DNA of 64,000 bases, taken from the NCBI GenBank assembly GCA_958428235.1, contig CAUAFG010000009.1:35055-99054 (forward strand), in the 5' to 3' direction. The notes under the pieces were generated by a model. That model was not told the DNA's origin. It worked only from the letters and a program-made list of their open reading frames with translations, and did no database searches. Shown here piece by piece: positions 7,971-16,301 of the stretch. Numbering within the stretch: the first letter of the stretch is position 1; every line of letters begins with the position of its first letter. The stretch comes from Faeciplasma sp900553675. Its GTDB lineage: Bacteria; Bacillota; Clostridia; Oscillospirales; Ruminococcaceae. Position numbers and translations under genes: made by a program.

Positions 7971-9628
7971 CAGCTCATCCTCCCGTTCTCTACGGAGTAC
8001 ACCGTATCCGCTATTCGCATGGTGGACTGACGATGGGATACCAGCAGAACCGTTCGGTCTTCTCTTTCCTCTTTAAGAGCTTTAAGGATGACTGCTTCGT
8101 TCAGACTGTCGAGGTTGCTTGTGGGTTCATCTAAAAGCATAAACGGCGCATCGTGCAGAAATGCCCGTGCAAGCCCCAGCCGCTGACGTTCACCGCCGGA
8201 GAGGGTATCGCCCAGCTCGCCGACCGGCGTATCGTAGCCATCTGGAAGCGACATTATAAATTTGTGGATGGAAGCCTTTTTGCAGGCGGCGACGATTTCG
8301 TCATCCGTTGCATCAAGCCTGGCAATTCTTAAGTTGTTGCGGATACTGTCGTGGAACAGATGAGTCTCCTGCGTGACAAAGCTCTCCATATCCCTAAGAT
8401 TTTCGGTGTTGATGCGGGATATCTCCCTGCCGGAGACGGCAATACATCCCTTTTCAACCTTCCAGAACCTCATAAAAAGCTTTAACAGCGTTGACTTTCC
8501 GCTTCCGCTTCTGCCCACAATGCCGATAATTTTCTTTGCGGGAATATCTATGGAGAAATCATCAAGGATGGGTGTATTTTCGTAAGAGAATGTCACCTTA
8601 TCCGCATATGCTCTGGTGAATTTTACCTCATCCTGCCCGCTGACTTCCTCGACAACAGGGCTTTCATCCAATATATCCAAAACACGGTTTCCGGCGGCAA
8701 GAGTGCTTTGCAAGGTGCTTCCCAGCGCCGCAAGTGCGGAGACAGGACCGAAGGAAGAAAACAATGCAAGGGTAGGTATCAGCACACCATCGAAGCCAAC
8801 AAATCCTTTCAGATACAGTCCTGCCGCCGCGAACAGCATGGCAAGGTCGAATATAGGGATTATCATGCCGGTGACGGCGGAATTTCTTCCGGATACCCGC
8901 TTCATGCGCTCTTCATCGCCGGCAAGACCGTCTGTGCGGGAGTTCAGCTTTTTCAGGCGGTTTTCTCCCTGACCGTACTGCAAAAGCTCGGGGAGCCCGC
9001 GCAGTGAATCCAGCAGTAAGGCGGAAAGCTCGCCTGACTTGGTGCGAAAACGCAGTCCGTCGTCTCCGCTCGCCTTGGAGACAGCCAGCGGCACAACTAT
9101 TCCCACCACAAGATACGCCGCAAGAGCAAGAAGCCCCAGCACCCAGTGATAGCTGCCTATAAATATGCACATGATAACCGTAAATAAAAACGCAATAGCC
9201 GCCGGTGAGATGGTGTGGGCATAGAACACCTCTAACAGTTCAATATCCGAGGTGATGATGTTGATAAGATCGCCCTTATCCCGCCCATCTAACTTGGCAG
9301 GGCAGAGCTTGCGCAGTGCGCTGAACACCTTATCGCGTATCAGCGCAAGCAGCTTGAAGGCAATAAAATGGTTGCAAGCCTGTTCTCCGTATCTGAGTCC
9401 TGCTCTTAAAAGAGCGAACACCAGAACGCAGGCAAACACCGCTTTCAAAGCGAGCGGGGCGTTTATATTCAACAGCTTCAAAACGGCAAATCCGCCGAAA
9501 ATTGTTATGAACGAAGCGCAAAGGTGTCCTAAAAGACCCATCGTAATCGCCAGAGTCATATATCCCGCCAAGGGGCGAACCAGCCCGATAAGGCGGCTCA
9601 TAACGGTAAAACCGCTTCTTTTTTTCAT
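7970..9628 (-). CDS. ABC exporter half-transporter, CydC-like
   Basis: 552 aa: a six-helix transmembrane domain (residues ~15-300) fused to a nucleotide-binding domain with Walker A GRSGSGKST, signature LSGGERQR, Walker B FMLLDEPTS and H-loop VSHR. The architecture fits the CydC-type member of heterodimeric type IV exporters; CydDC exports cysteine/glutathione in proteobacteria. Its partner is the gene immediately upstream, overlapping by 4 bp. Substrate is not provable from sequence, and many Firmicutes homologues of this pair are only called multidrug/thiol exporters. All ATPase motifs look intact. Confidence 0.85.
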   Translation of the reverse strand: MKKRSGFTVMSRLIGLVRPLAGYMTLAITMGLLGHLCASFITIFGGFAVLKLLNINAPLALKAVFACVLVFALLRAGLRYGEQACNHFIAFKLLALIRDKVFSALRKLCPAKLDGRDKGDLINIITSDIELLEVFYAHTISPAAIAFLFTVIMCIFIGSYHWVLGLLALAAYLVVGIVVPLAVSKASGDDGLRFRTKSGELSALLLDSLRGLPELLQYGQGENRLKKLNSRTDGLAGDEERMKRVSGRNSAVTGMIIPIFDLAMLFAAAGLYLKGFVGFDGVLIPTLALFSSFGPVSALAALGSTLQSTLAAGNRVLDILDESPVVEEVSGQDEVKFTRAYADKVTFSYENTPILDDFSIDIPAKKIIGIVGRSGSGKSTLLKLFMRFWKVEKGCIAVSGREISRINTENLRDMESFVTQETHLFHDSIRNNLRIARLDATDDEIVAACKKASIHKFIMSLPDGYDTPVGELGDTLSGGERQRLGLARAFLHDAPFMLLDEPTSNLDSLNEAVILKALKEEREDRTVLLVSHRQSTMRIADTVYSVENGRMS

Positions 9629-11361
9629 CGCCTTTCACCGTCCTTTCCAAAGCTTTCAAGCGTTTGCTGGGCTTCCCACAGCTTTTTATATACGCCGCTG
9701 TTTTTAAGCAAATCCTCATGATTGCCGCTTTCCGCGATTCTGCCGGCATCCATTACATAGATTTTATCCGCACCTGTAACGTTTGCAAGGCGGTGGGAAA
9801 TGAGGATTACGGTTTTATGCTTTGCAAGGGCATGAATCCTTTCCATGATGTCGTTTTCGCTTTCCATGTCGATATTGGATGTGGCTTCGTCGAAGATATA
9901 TACTGGGCTGTCGTGGAGAAGCGACCTTGCAAGCGCAAGCCGCTGGCACTGTCCGCCTGATAGGTTGCCGCCTTTTTCGGCAAGCATTGTATCAAGACCC
10001 TGCTCACTGCGCAGAAAGTCCGCCAGGCGAACCTGCTCAAGTGCTTTCCACATTGCGCTGTCATCGGCGGTCGGTCTGCCCATTTGCAGATTGTCACGCA
10101 CGGTTCCTTTGAACAGATAGCTCTGGTGACCGATATATGTAAGCTTCTGCATTAGGCTGCTTTCGTCGATTTTCCGAAGCTCTCTTCCGCCGACGGTGAC
10201 TGAGCCGCCATAGCCCTTGTTCCTGCCAAGCAGGACAGACGCAACGGTGGATTTTCCGCATCCCGATTCGCCGACAACGGCGGTAAAGCTTCCTACCGGG
10301 AAGGCAAGGTCGATTCCGTGCAGAATCTCCCGCTCCGGCTCGTAGGAATAGGTAAGCTTTTTGCAGACGATATCCCCATCCGGGCAGGCGAGGGTTTTGC
10401 GCTCAGGCACAGGCAGATCCAGAAGGCGAAAAATCTTATCACTTGCCGCCATTCCGTTCATGGCTACATGGAAGAATGAGCCGAGCTGCCTCATCGGAAG
10501 AAAGAAATCCGCCGCTAAAAGAATTATCATCAGGCATCCTGTAAGTGTAACATGGCCGGAGCGGTACTGGGTCGCGGCAAGAATAACGCCCAGCGCCGCA
10601 CCGCCATAGGCGATAAAATCCATAATGGTGATTGAGTTGAGCTGCATAGTCAGCACCTTCATGGTGATTTTGCGGAACCTTTCCGCCTCCGCATTCATTT
10701 CACGGTGCTTGAAGCCGTCAGCCTGATAGATTTTAAGGGTTGTAAGACCCTGCAAATTTTCAAGGAAGGTATCTCCCAAGGCGGTATACTGACCCCAGTA
10801 TTTACTAAGGAGCTTCTTTGCCCAAGTCTGAACCGCCGCGATTGCCACAGGGATAAGTGGCACGCATATCAGCAGAACAACAGCTGCCGGAAGATTAACA
10901 AAGCTCAGGTAAATAAACAAGGTCAGGGGAGCAAGCATGGCATAGAAGAACTGCGGAAGATACGCCCCAAAGTAGGTTTCAAGCTGGTCAACGCCCTCCA
11001 CAGACACCTGAATCACCTCAGAGGTCTTAACGCTTTCTTGGTAAGCAGTGCCTAACTGAAGGAGCTTAAAAAATATCTTCTCCCGAAGCGTCCTTTTCAC
11101 CGCCTTTGAGGAAAGATATCCCATTCGAGCTGCTCCCAATGTGCAGATAAACCGCACAGCAAGGCAGACCGCCGCCACAGCTCCCATAGAAATCAGCCGC
11201 CGGAAATCAGCAGTCCGCGAAAATAATCCCGCAAGAAATGAGGCTATGGCGGTCATCAGAACAATATTTGCCGCCAACGAGCACCATTGCAGAGCAACAT
11301 TTGCGGCGATATACTTCTTACTTTTGCTGACCGTGTTAATCAGACGTTTGTTTATCATCAT
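9625..11361 (-). CDS. ABC exporter half-transporter, CydD-like
   Basis: 578 aa: a six-helix domain (residues ~15-310) then an NBD with Walker A GESGCGKST, signature LSGGQCQR, Walker B VYIFDEATS and H-loop ISHR. It is the first gene of the long minus-strand operon and pairs with the CydC-like gene. Upstream (11405-11503) are a consensus promoter and two palindromic operator candidates, so expression is probably controlled by a repressor that may sense a metal. Both ATPase sites appear canonical, unlike many asymmetrical exporters. The thiol-exporter interpretation is by family; an iron/siderophore-related role is the main alternative. Confidence 0.85.
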   Translation of the reverse strand: MMINKRLINTVSKSKKYIAANVALQWCSLAANIVLMTAIASFLAGLFSRTADFRRLISMGAVAAVCLAVRFICTLGAARMGYLSSKAVKRTLREKIFFKLLQLGTAYQESVKTSEVIQVSVEGVDQLETYFGAYLPQFFYAMLAPLTLFIYLSFVNLPAAVVLLICVPLIPVAIAAVQTWAKKLLSKYWGQYTALGDTFLENLQGLTTLKIYQADGFKHREMNAEAERFRKITMKVLTMQLNSITIMDFIAYGGAALGVILAATQYRSGHVTLTGCLMIILLAADFFLPMRQLGSFFHVAMNGMAASDKIFRLLDLPVPERKTLACPDGDIVCKKLTYSYEPEREILHGIDLAFPVGSFTAVVGESGCGKSTVASVLLGRNKGYGGSVTVGGRELRKIDESSLMQKLTYIGHQSYLFKGTVRDNLQMGRPTADDSAMWKALEQVRLADFLRSEQGLDTMLAEKGGNLSGGQCQRLALARSLLHDSPVYIFDEATSNIDMESENDIMERIHALAKHKTVILISHRLANVTGADKIYVMDAGRIAESGNHEDLLKNSGVYKKLWEAQQTLESFGKDGERR

Positions 11362-11404
11362 ATCTGTTATTCTCCTTTATCCCTGCGCAGCGACAAGTCT
11401 GCTT

Positions 11405-11422
11405 AGTTAACACAGGCTAACT
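11405..11422 (-). promoter_or_regulatory. Palindromic operator candidate, distal copy (AGTTAGCCTGTGTTAACT)
   Basis: An 18-bp imperfect palindrome within the 5' untranslated region of the CydDC-like operon. Its first eight bases AGTTAGCC are identical to the operator candidate upstream of the HMA gene at 21145. A second palindrome of the same kind lies 26 bp upstream. The sequence has the TTAG..CTAA character of DtxR/IdeR/MntR-family boxes, but the regulator identity is inferred. Confidence 0.5.
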
Positions 11423-11437
11423 GCGCCGCGAAATGAA

Positions 11438-11461
11438 AGCAGCCGCTTGTTAGCGGCTGCT
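11438..11461. other. Perfect 10-bp stem hairpin in the operon leader
   Basis: AGCAGCCGCT, loop TGTT, AGCGGCTGCT: a perfect inverted repeat just after the predicted transcription start, overlapping the proximal operator candidate. It could stabilise the 5' end of the mRNA or arise from overlap of two operator half-sites. There is no U-run, so it is not a classical terminator. Confidence 0.55.
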
Positions 11462-11465
11462 AACT
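11448..11465 (-). promoter_or_regulatory. Palindromic operator candidate, proximal copy (GTTAGC-N4-GCTAAC)
   Basis: On the minus strand AGTTAGCAGCCGCTAACA, with perfect 6-bp arms GTTAGC/GCTAAC. It begins 9 bases after the -10 box, covering the expected start of transcription. That is the same position as the related palindrome downstream of the HMA promoter (8 bases after its -10). A repressor bound here would block the CydDC-like operon. Confidence 0.55.
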
Positions 11466-11474
11466 CGATATTAA

Positions 11475-11503
11475 AGTATAGCACGCGGAATGTCTTTTGT
11501 CAA
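11475..11503 (-). promoter_or_regulatory. Sigma-A promoter of the CydDC-like operon
   Basis: On the minus strand TTGACA (11503-11498), a 17-bp spacer and TATACT (11480-11475), near-perfect consensus. Transcription would start near 11468 and read through the genes down to about 2.2 kb. Confidence 0.75.
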
Positions 11504-11536
11504 TATGGCTCGGACGATTTTTTGCGGAAATTATCC

Positions 11537-13270
11537 TTACCTAATTGTCCAATTCTGACTTTCGTTCTGAAGTCCGACCATGCGGGTATATATACCGTTT
11601 TGGGCGAGCAGCTTATCCGGCTGACCCTGTTCTGCGGCCGTTCCGCCGGACAGCACAACAACCTTATCTGCCCCGGCAACCGTTCGCATACGGTGCGCAA
11701 TCAGAAGAACTGTTTTGTTCCTGATAAGCCGTGAAAGAGCGGTCTGAATGGCAGTTTCGTTTTCCACATCAAGGCTGGCGGTGGCTTCGTCGAGCAGGAT
11801 AATGGGCGCGTCCTTCAGGAATGCGCGGGCGATGGAAATACGCTGCCGCTCTCCGCCTGAAAGTGAGCTTCCGTTTTCCCCGATATTGCTATTCCATTTA
11901 TCCGGAAGCTTTTCCACAAACTCTTCGCAGTTTGCGAGCCTTGCCGCTTCCATAACCTCCTCGTCGGTAGCGTCCTTTCTGCCTATTCTTATGTTCTCCA
12001 TGACGGTATTGTTGAAAAGCGTGACATCCTGAAAGACAATAGAAAACGCTGTCAATAATTGCTCGGGGTCAACCGACTTAACGTCTACACCGCCGACTGT
12101 GATTCTTCCATTATCCGCATCCCAGAACCTTGCCGCCAGCTTTGCAGCAGTGGACTTTCCACCGCCGGATGGTCCGATCAGCGCCGTTACTTCGCCCTGT
12201 TTTGCAGTAAAGGACACGTGTTGCAATACGGGTTCATCACTGTTATATGAAAAGCCCACATTGTCAAACACAATATCGTATCCTTTGGGCTTGAATGCTT
12301 TGGTGCCGTTCTGTTCCTTGCAGTTTTCGATTTCGTTCATACGGTCGATATTGATTTGCAAAGAGATCATAGCCGCAAGATTCTGCAGTGAAAACGACAT
12401 TGGCTCATAGATTCTTGACACCACAAGAAGGAACATAAAGAAGGTGCAAAGCGACAGACTGCCGTTAATCAGAAGCGCGCTTCCGACAAGCGCAACGGTG
12501 GCAATTCCAAGCTTTAAAAGCATCTGCGCCGGGACTACAAACATAGCCGTTCCAAGCTCACTCTTAATTTGTCTTACTTCCAGCGCATTAATTTTCTGAT
12601 ATAATCCATCCAGATAGTCCTGCTCTGCGTTGTTGCTTTTCAGATCGCGCACCGTTTCTAAGCATTCCTGAATGCCGTTTTGAACGGATATCTGCGCCGC
12701 GTTCATTCTGCGGCTGAAGTAATTCTGCACCCTTTTTGAAAAACCGACAATCAAAAGCGCTACAGGCAGAACCCACAAAGCCGCCAAAGCAAGCCGCCAG
12801 TTGTAGAACAAAAGATTTATGGCTATAATGCAGGTGGATATAATCGAAGCATAAAATTGCGGGACATAATGCGAGAACATCTGCTCGGTGATTGCAACGT
12901 CTCCCAGCATTGTGTTAGTCAGATCTGCCAAATCTTTTTTGCCGAAGAAGGAAAGCGGCAGCCTGCGAAGCTTTTCTGCAAGCCTGATTCTGCATTTGCC
13001 GGATTCTTTGTAAGTAGAGAAATAGGTGGCGTTGTATTTCCAAAACTCCGAAAGGAAAATCAAAAGAAGAGCACCGGCAATTCCGATTCCGTATAATACA
13101 TAGTGATTTTCCGGTACTGCGCCATTTATAAAATCGCTTACAAGGAAGTACAGAAGCCCTACCGGCAGCATCAGCACAATATCTCCGACCGTACAGGCGA
13201 CAGTCGCCCATATAAGACCCTTTGCGCCCTCGCGTGAGAGCGCGAACCTTTTCATAACTGAGTTTATCAT
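11537..13270 (-). CDS. ABC exporter-fold half-transporter (IrtB/YbtQ-like or multidrug type)
   Basis: 578 aa from the ATG at 13270, which overlaps the upstream gene's stop as ATGA; the longer frame to 13318 lies inside that gene. It has a six-helix domain (residues ~15-300) and an NBD with Walker A GPSGGGKST, signature LSGGERQR, Walker B IILLDEATASLD and H-loop IAHR. With the gene upstream it forms a heterodimeric pair of the type often found in iron-regulated clusters, where exporter-fold proteins import siderophores (YbtPQ/IrtAB). Multidrug export is equally possible. It ends 34 bases before the -35 box of the next operon. Confidence 0.8.
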   Translation of the reverse strand: MINSVMKRFALSREGAKGLIWATVACTVGDIVLMLPVGLLYFLVSDFINGAVPENHYVLYGIGIAGALLLIFLSEFWKYNATYFSTYKESGKCRIRLAEKLRRLPLSFFGKKDLADLTNTMLGDVAITEQMFSHYVPQFYASIISTCIIAINLLFYNWRLALAALWVLPVALLIVGFSKRVQNYFSRRMNAAQISVQNGIQECLETVRDLKSNNAEQDYLDGLYQKINALEVRQIKSELGTAMFVVPAQMLLKLGIATVALVGSALLINGSLSLCTFFMFLLVVSRIYEPMSFSLQNLAAMISLQINIDRMNEIENCKEQNGTKAFKPKGYDIVFDNVGFSYNSDEPVLQHVSFTAKQGEVTALIGPSGGGKSTAAKLAARFWDADNGRITVGGVDVKSVDPEQLLTAFSIVFQDVTLFNNTVMENIRIGRKDATDEEVMEAARLANCEEFVEKLPDKWNSNIGENGSSLSGGERQRISIARAFLKDAPIILLDEATASLDVENETAIQTALSRLIRNKTVLLIAHRMRTVAGADKVVVLSGGTAAEQGQPDKLLAQNGIYTRMVGLQNESQNWTIR

Positions 13271-14361
13271 ATTGCGCCTCCTACCTTCCAGCTTACGGAT
13301 TCCTGATAATCCTGCCACATCTTAGCATATATGCCGTTCTTTTCGGTCAGAGCCTTGTGTGTGCCGGATTCCGAAACCCTGCCGTCCTTCATAACAAATA
13401 TCCTGTCCGCATTTTTTACGGTGGACAGTCGGTGAGCTATCATTATTACCGTTTTGTTTTTCGAGAGTTCCTCGAAAGCACGCTGTACCAGAAACTCGTT
13501 TTCCGGATCGGCGAATGCCGTCGCTTCGTCTAAAACGATGATGGGAGCGTCCTTAAGCATCACTCTTGCAATGGCGATTCGCTGTTGTTCGCCGCCCGAA
13601 AGATATGCACCCTTTGTTCCAATCACGGTATCAATCCCGTCGGGCAGTTTTGCTATAATATCATCGCACTGAGCCTTGTGCAGAGCGTTCTCAACCTCTT
13701 TTCGTGAAGCCGAGGGCTTAGACAGTCTGACGTTTTCAAGGATCGATGTCTTTAAAAGGCGGCTGTCCTGAAATACATATGATACGGTTTCCATCAGCTT
13801 TGACTTTTTGATGTTCTTAACATTCACTCCGCCGACCCTGATTTCTCCGCTGGTGACATCCCAGAAGCGGGATATAAGCCCTGCGGCGGTGGTTTTTCCT
13901 CCTCCGGAAGGTCCTACAAGCGCCACAGTCTCGCCGGGCTTAACGCTGAACGAAACGTTGCTTAAAGCGTCAAACTTCGCTCCTGAGTATCTGAAGGAAA
14001 CATTTCTGAATTCAACCGAGTTGTCCTTGGGGGATGTGCAATCACTCGCTTCGGGCAATGGCTTCATATCTAAAATTGAATGAATACGCGCCAGAGCGTC
14101 TTTGACTATCATGCCGTTTTCGCTCATGAAAAGAACCTTTGTCATGGAAGTGGCAATAACCGGCGTGAAAATCACGTAGAAAATAAAACTTAGCAAAACC
14201 GATTGGGTTACGGCTTCTCCGCCTGCCAATATCAGCGCAAGCGTAATCAGAAATGCAAATGCACTGTTGATGAAGACGGTATACAACAGCATAGGCATAC
14301 GGCACTTTTTGCAGTAGGAAATACAATATTGATAATAGTTGTCTAAGTTTACAGAGAGCAA
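13267..14361 (-). pseudogene. ABC exporter half-transporter, N-terminally truncated
   Basis: 364 codons. Homology begins mid-way through the transmembrane domain (YYQYCISYCKKCRMPM..., two or three helices) and continues through a complete NBD: Walker A GPSGGGKTT, signature LSGGEQQR, Walker B IIVLDEATAF, H-loop IAHR. Family members are about 580 aa, so roughly the first 220 residues are missing. No ATG with a ribosome binding site is present at the left end; the frame opens only at a TTG. The cut falls at about 14345, where a truncated plus-strand surface protein begins. The partner gene downstream may still be translated but has lost its normal promoter. Confidence 0.8.
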
Positions 14362-14676
14362 CTTAAGCCTTAGCGGTAAGTATTTTGTATCATATTTCTA
14401 TTCAAACAAAAAAGATACCGCTAGCAATTTAACGTGGGAACCATCTAACGCTATTACGCTATGTTCGGGAACAAAATATAAGTACAAATTTGTAGCAACG
14501 GTGTCAGGCAAAGATTATGCAAGCCCTGTATTTGAAATGAGTACTACAGGTTCAGAAAGTCATAATTGGAATTCCGGCTCCGTAACAAAGCAACCCAACT
14601 GTATAGCAACAGGCGTTAAGACTTACACCTGCCGCACTTGTGGAGCAACTAAAACTGAATCAATAGCCGCCAAGGG

Positions 14677-14745
14677 TCACACCCCAGGCGCAGCAGCAAC
14701 CTGCACAACCCCTCAGAAATGCACGGTTTGTGGAACACAGCTTGC
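14677..14745 (+). repeat. Direct repeat unit 1 in the surface-protein fragment
   Basis: About 69 bp, nearly identical to 14878-14946, encoding HTPGAAATCTTPQKCTVCGTQL. The DNA-level identity shows recent duplication or gene conversion of the CxxC repeat. Confidence 0.8.
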
Positions 14746-14877
14746 CAGCCCAACTGATCACAAGTTTGACAATGGAATAATATCCAAAGAGCCGACCTGC
14801 TTGGATGACGGCGTAAAGACCTATACCTGTTCCCTGTGCGGCGAAACCAAGACAGAACCTATAATTAGCGGCAAGCG

Positions 14878-14946
14878 TCACACCCCGGGCGCAGCAGCAA
14901 CCTGCACAACCCCTCAGAAATGCACAGTCTGCGGAACTCAGCTTGC
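14878..14946 (+). repeat. Direct repeat unit 2 in the surface-protein fragment
   Basis: Second copy of the 69-bp unit at 14677, differing at only a few bases. It encodes the same CxxC-containing peptide. Confidence 0.8.
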
Positions 14947-15450
14947 AGCGGCTTTGGGTCATAATTACACCGGAAGCTACTATTACAGCTCTCACCCGCA
15001 CGAGGAATATCAGAAGTGCACACGCTGCAACGCCGAAAAGAAAACCGGCAGCACTAAAAAGATTGACGGCTGCAGCATATGCTATCCGACCTTCACCATC
15101 ACCTACAACGCCAACGGCGGCACAGGCGAGCCGGCTTCTCAGACTAAAACAAACGGCAAGGCACTGACATTATCATCCACTAAGCCCACAAGACAAGGCT
15201 ACACCTTCCTCGGCTGGGCGACAAGCTCCGGCGCATCAAGCGCGCAGTATAATCCCGGAAGCTCGTTTACAACAGATGCCAACACCACACTTTATGCGGT
15301 TTGGAGGAAGGACGAGGCAATCAGCTCCGATATTAATTTCGAGCTGAGCAGCTCAGCCGCCGTGCCAGGAAGCACAGTAGAGCTTACGCTAAAGGTTACA
15401 GGAACAACCAAGATTGATTTCATAACTGTATAGCAAAATCATAAATTGTG

Positions 15451-15530
15451 TTTCTGCCACCGGGTAGAAAATGTTGAGCATTCGAGTATGTATTGTTAGG
15501 TCTTAGAAGATACATACCGGATGCTTTTTT
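15451..15530 (+). promoter_or_regulatory. Tandem hairpins ending in a terminator just upstream of pnuC (possible attenuator/riboswitch)
   Basis: A small hairpin TTTCT...AGAAA (15451-15470) is followed by a large stem. Its left arm AGCATTCGAGTATGTAT (from 15477) pairs with ATACATACCGGATGCT (to 15524), directly followed by TTTTTT (15525-15530). The terminator ends only 15 bases before the pnuC start codon. That is the layout of transcription attenuation rather than a simple end-of-gene terminator. pnuC genes are often riboswitch-controlled (NAD+-II/pnuC motif), but no specific riboswitch consensus was confirmed here. Confidence 0.5.
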
Positions 15531-15545
15531 GTTGGAGGAAGATAC

Positions 15546-16241
15546 ATGAATATTATTGAATCGATTAAAAGCCTTACAAAGGCGGAGAGATTAAGATGGG
15601 GGATATCCCTGCTGGCAATTGTCCTTTCGTCCTGCCTGTTCGGAGAGAGGGATGCTTTGACGATAATTGCTTCTTTAATTGGCGCAACAGCACTCATATT
15701 TGTCGGCAAAGGAGACGCAATAGGTCAGCTGCTGACTATCGTCTTCGCGGTGATTTATGCGATAATATCATTCCGGTTTCATTATTACGGAGAGATGATT
15801 ACATATGTAGGAATGACAGCACCGTCGGCGCTTTGGGCAATGATTGTGTGGCTGAAAAATCCGTATTCCGAAAGAGAGGTTAAAGTAGGAAAAATGACAA
15901 TGGTAAAATGGTGTCTGTTAGCTGTCAGTGCCGTAATAGTCACGTTGATTATGTGGAGGGTGTTGGTATACTTTAATACAGCCAATATACTATTCAGCAC
16001 GATTTCTGTTACAACCAGCTATTTGGCATCCATGCTGACGGTTTTAAGAAGTCAATATTATGCGGTTTTATATGCAGCAAACGATATTATTCTTATCATT
16101 CTGTGGATACTGGCATCTATAGTTGATATATGTTATCTTCCGATGGTGCTTTGCTTTTTGATTTTTCTTATAAATGATTTATGTGGGTTTATAAACTGGA
16201 GGAGAATGAAAAACAGGCAGGATAATATGAAAGATGAATAA
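15546..16241 (+). CDS. pnuC: PnuC-family nicotinamide riboside/mononucleotide transporter
   Basis: 231 aa with about seven hydrophobic helices. The PnuC signatures are ISFRFHYYGEMITYVGM, the WLKNPY segment after the third helix, and the C-terminal NDLCGFINWRRM. PnuC imports nicotinamide riboside (or a related vitamer) by facilitated diffusion for NAD synthesis; the protein sits in the cytoplasmic membrane. The start at 15546 has GGAGGAAG 5-11 bases upstream. It follows a terminator-type hairpin that may regulate it. No NAD-synthesis gene is adjacent; the next gene, 60 bases on, is a sigma factor. Confidence 0.85.
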   Translation: MNIIESIKSLTKAERLRWGISLLAIVLSSCLFGERDALTIIASLIGATALIFVGKGDAIGQLLTIVFAVIYAIISFRFHYYGEMITYVGMTAPSALWAMIVWLKNPYSEREVKVGKMTMVKWCLLAVSAVIVTLIMWRVLVYFNTANILFSTISVTTSYLASMLTVLRSQYYAVLYAANDIILIILWILASIVDICYLPMVLCFLIFLINDLCGFINWRRMKNRQDNMKDE

Positions 16242-16248
16242 TAAAAAT

Positions 16249-16274
16249 TGTAACGTTTTAGCCGGTCGGTAGTC
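16249..16274 (+). promoter_or_regulatory. Candidate ECF-sigma autoregulatory promoter
   Basis: TGTAAC (16249-16254), 16 bp, AGTC (16271-16274), placed about 25-30 bp before the sigma-factor start. This resembles ECF promoters with an AAC-containing -35 and a C/G-rich -10 (compare the Bacillus SigX/SigW types). Autoregulation is typical of such operons. The match is suggestive only. Confidence 0.35.
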
Positions 16275-16301
16275 ATATATGAGATAAAGCGAAGCGAGGT
16301 G

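Larger units (their letters stand above)
14339..15433 (+). pseudogene. Truncated cell-surface protein with zinc-ribbon-like repeats and an InlB B-repeat
   Basis: 364 codons with neither signal peptide nor ribosome binding site; the frame opens at a TTG next to the rearrangement point. Contents in order: a beta-sandwich-like stretch (residues 1-75); tandem repeats carrying paired CxxC motifs (TYTCRTCGATKTE, QKCTVCGTQL, TYTCSLCGETKTE, QKCTVCGTQL; residues ~85-205); and a Listeria-Bacteroides/InlB B-repeat (FTITYNANGGTGEPASQT ... TLYAVW; residues ~250-322). It ends with the beginning of a cohesin-like or similar domain (INFELSSSAAVPGSTVELTL), cut off after 30 residues. Intact relatives are large secreted adhesins or wall proteins. 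Both ends are missing. Confidence 0.75.

Noticed and set aside
11438..11461. Leader hairpin as a terminator or T-box/riboswitch
   Set aside because: No T-run and no recognisable riboswitch or T-box elements; better explained by overlapping operator palindromes or an mRNA 5' hairpin.
14677..14946. Spaced near-identical repeats as a possible CRISPR
   Set aside because: Only two 69-bp copies, in frame within a coding sequence and encoding CxxC protein repeats.
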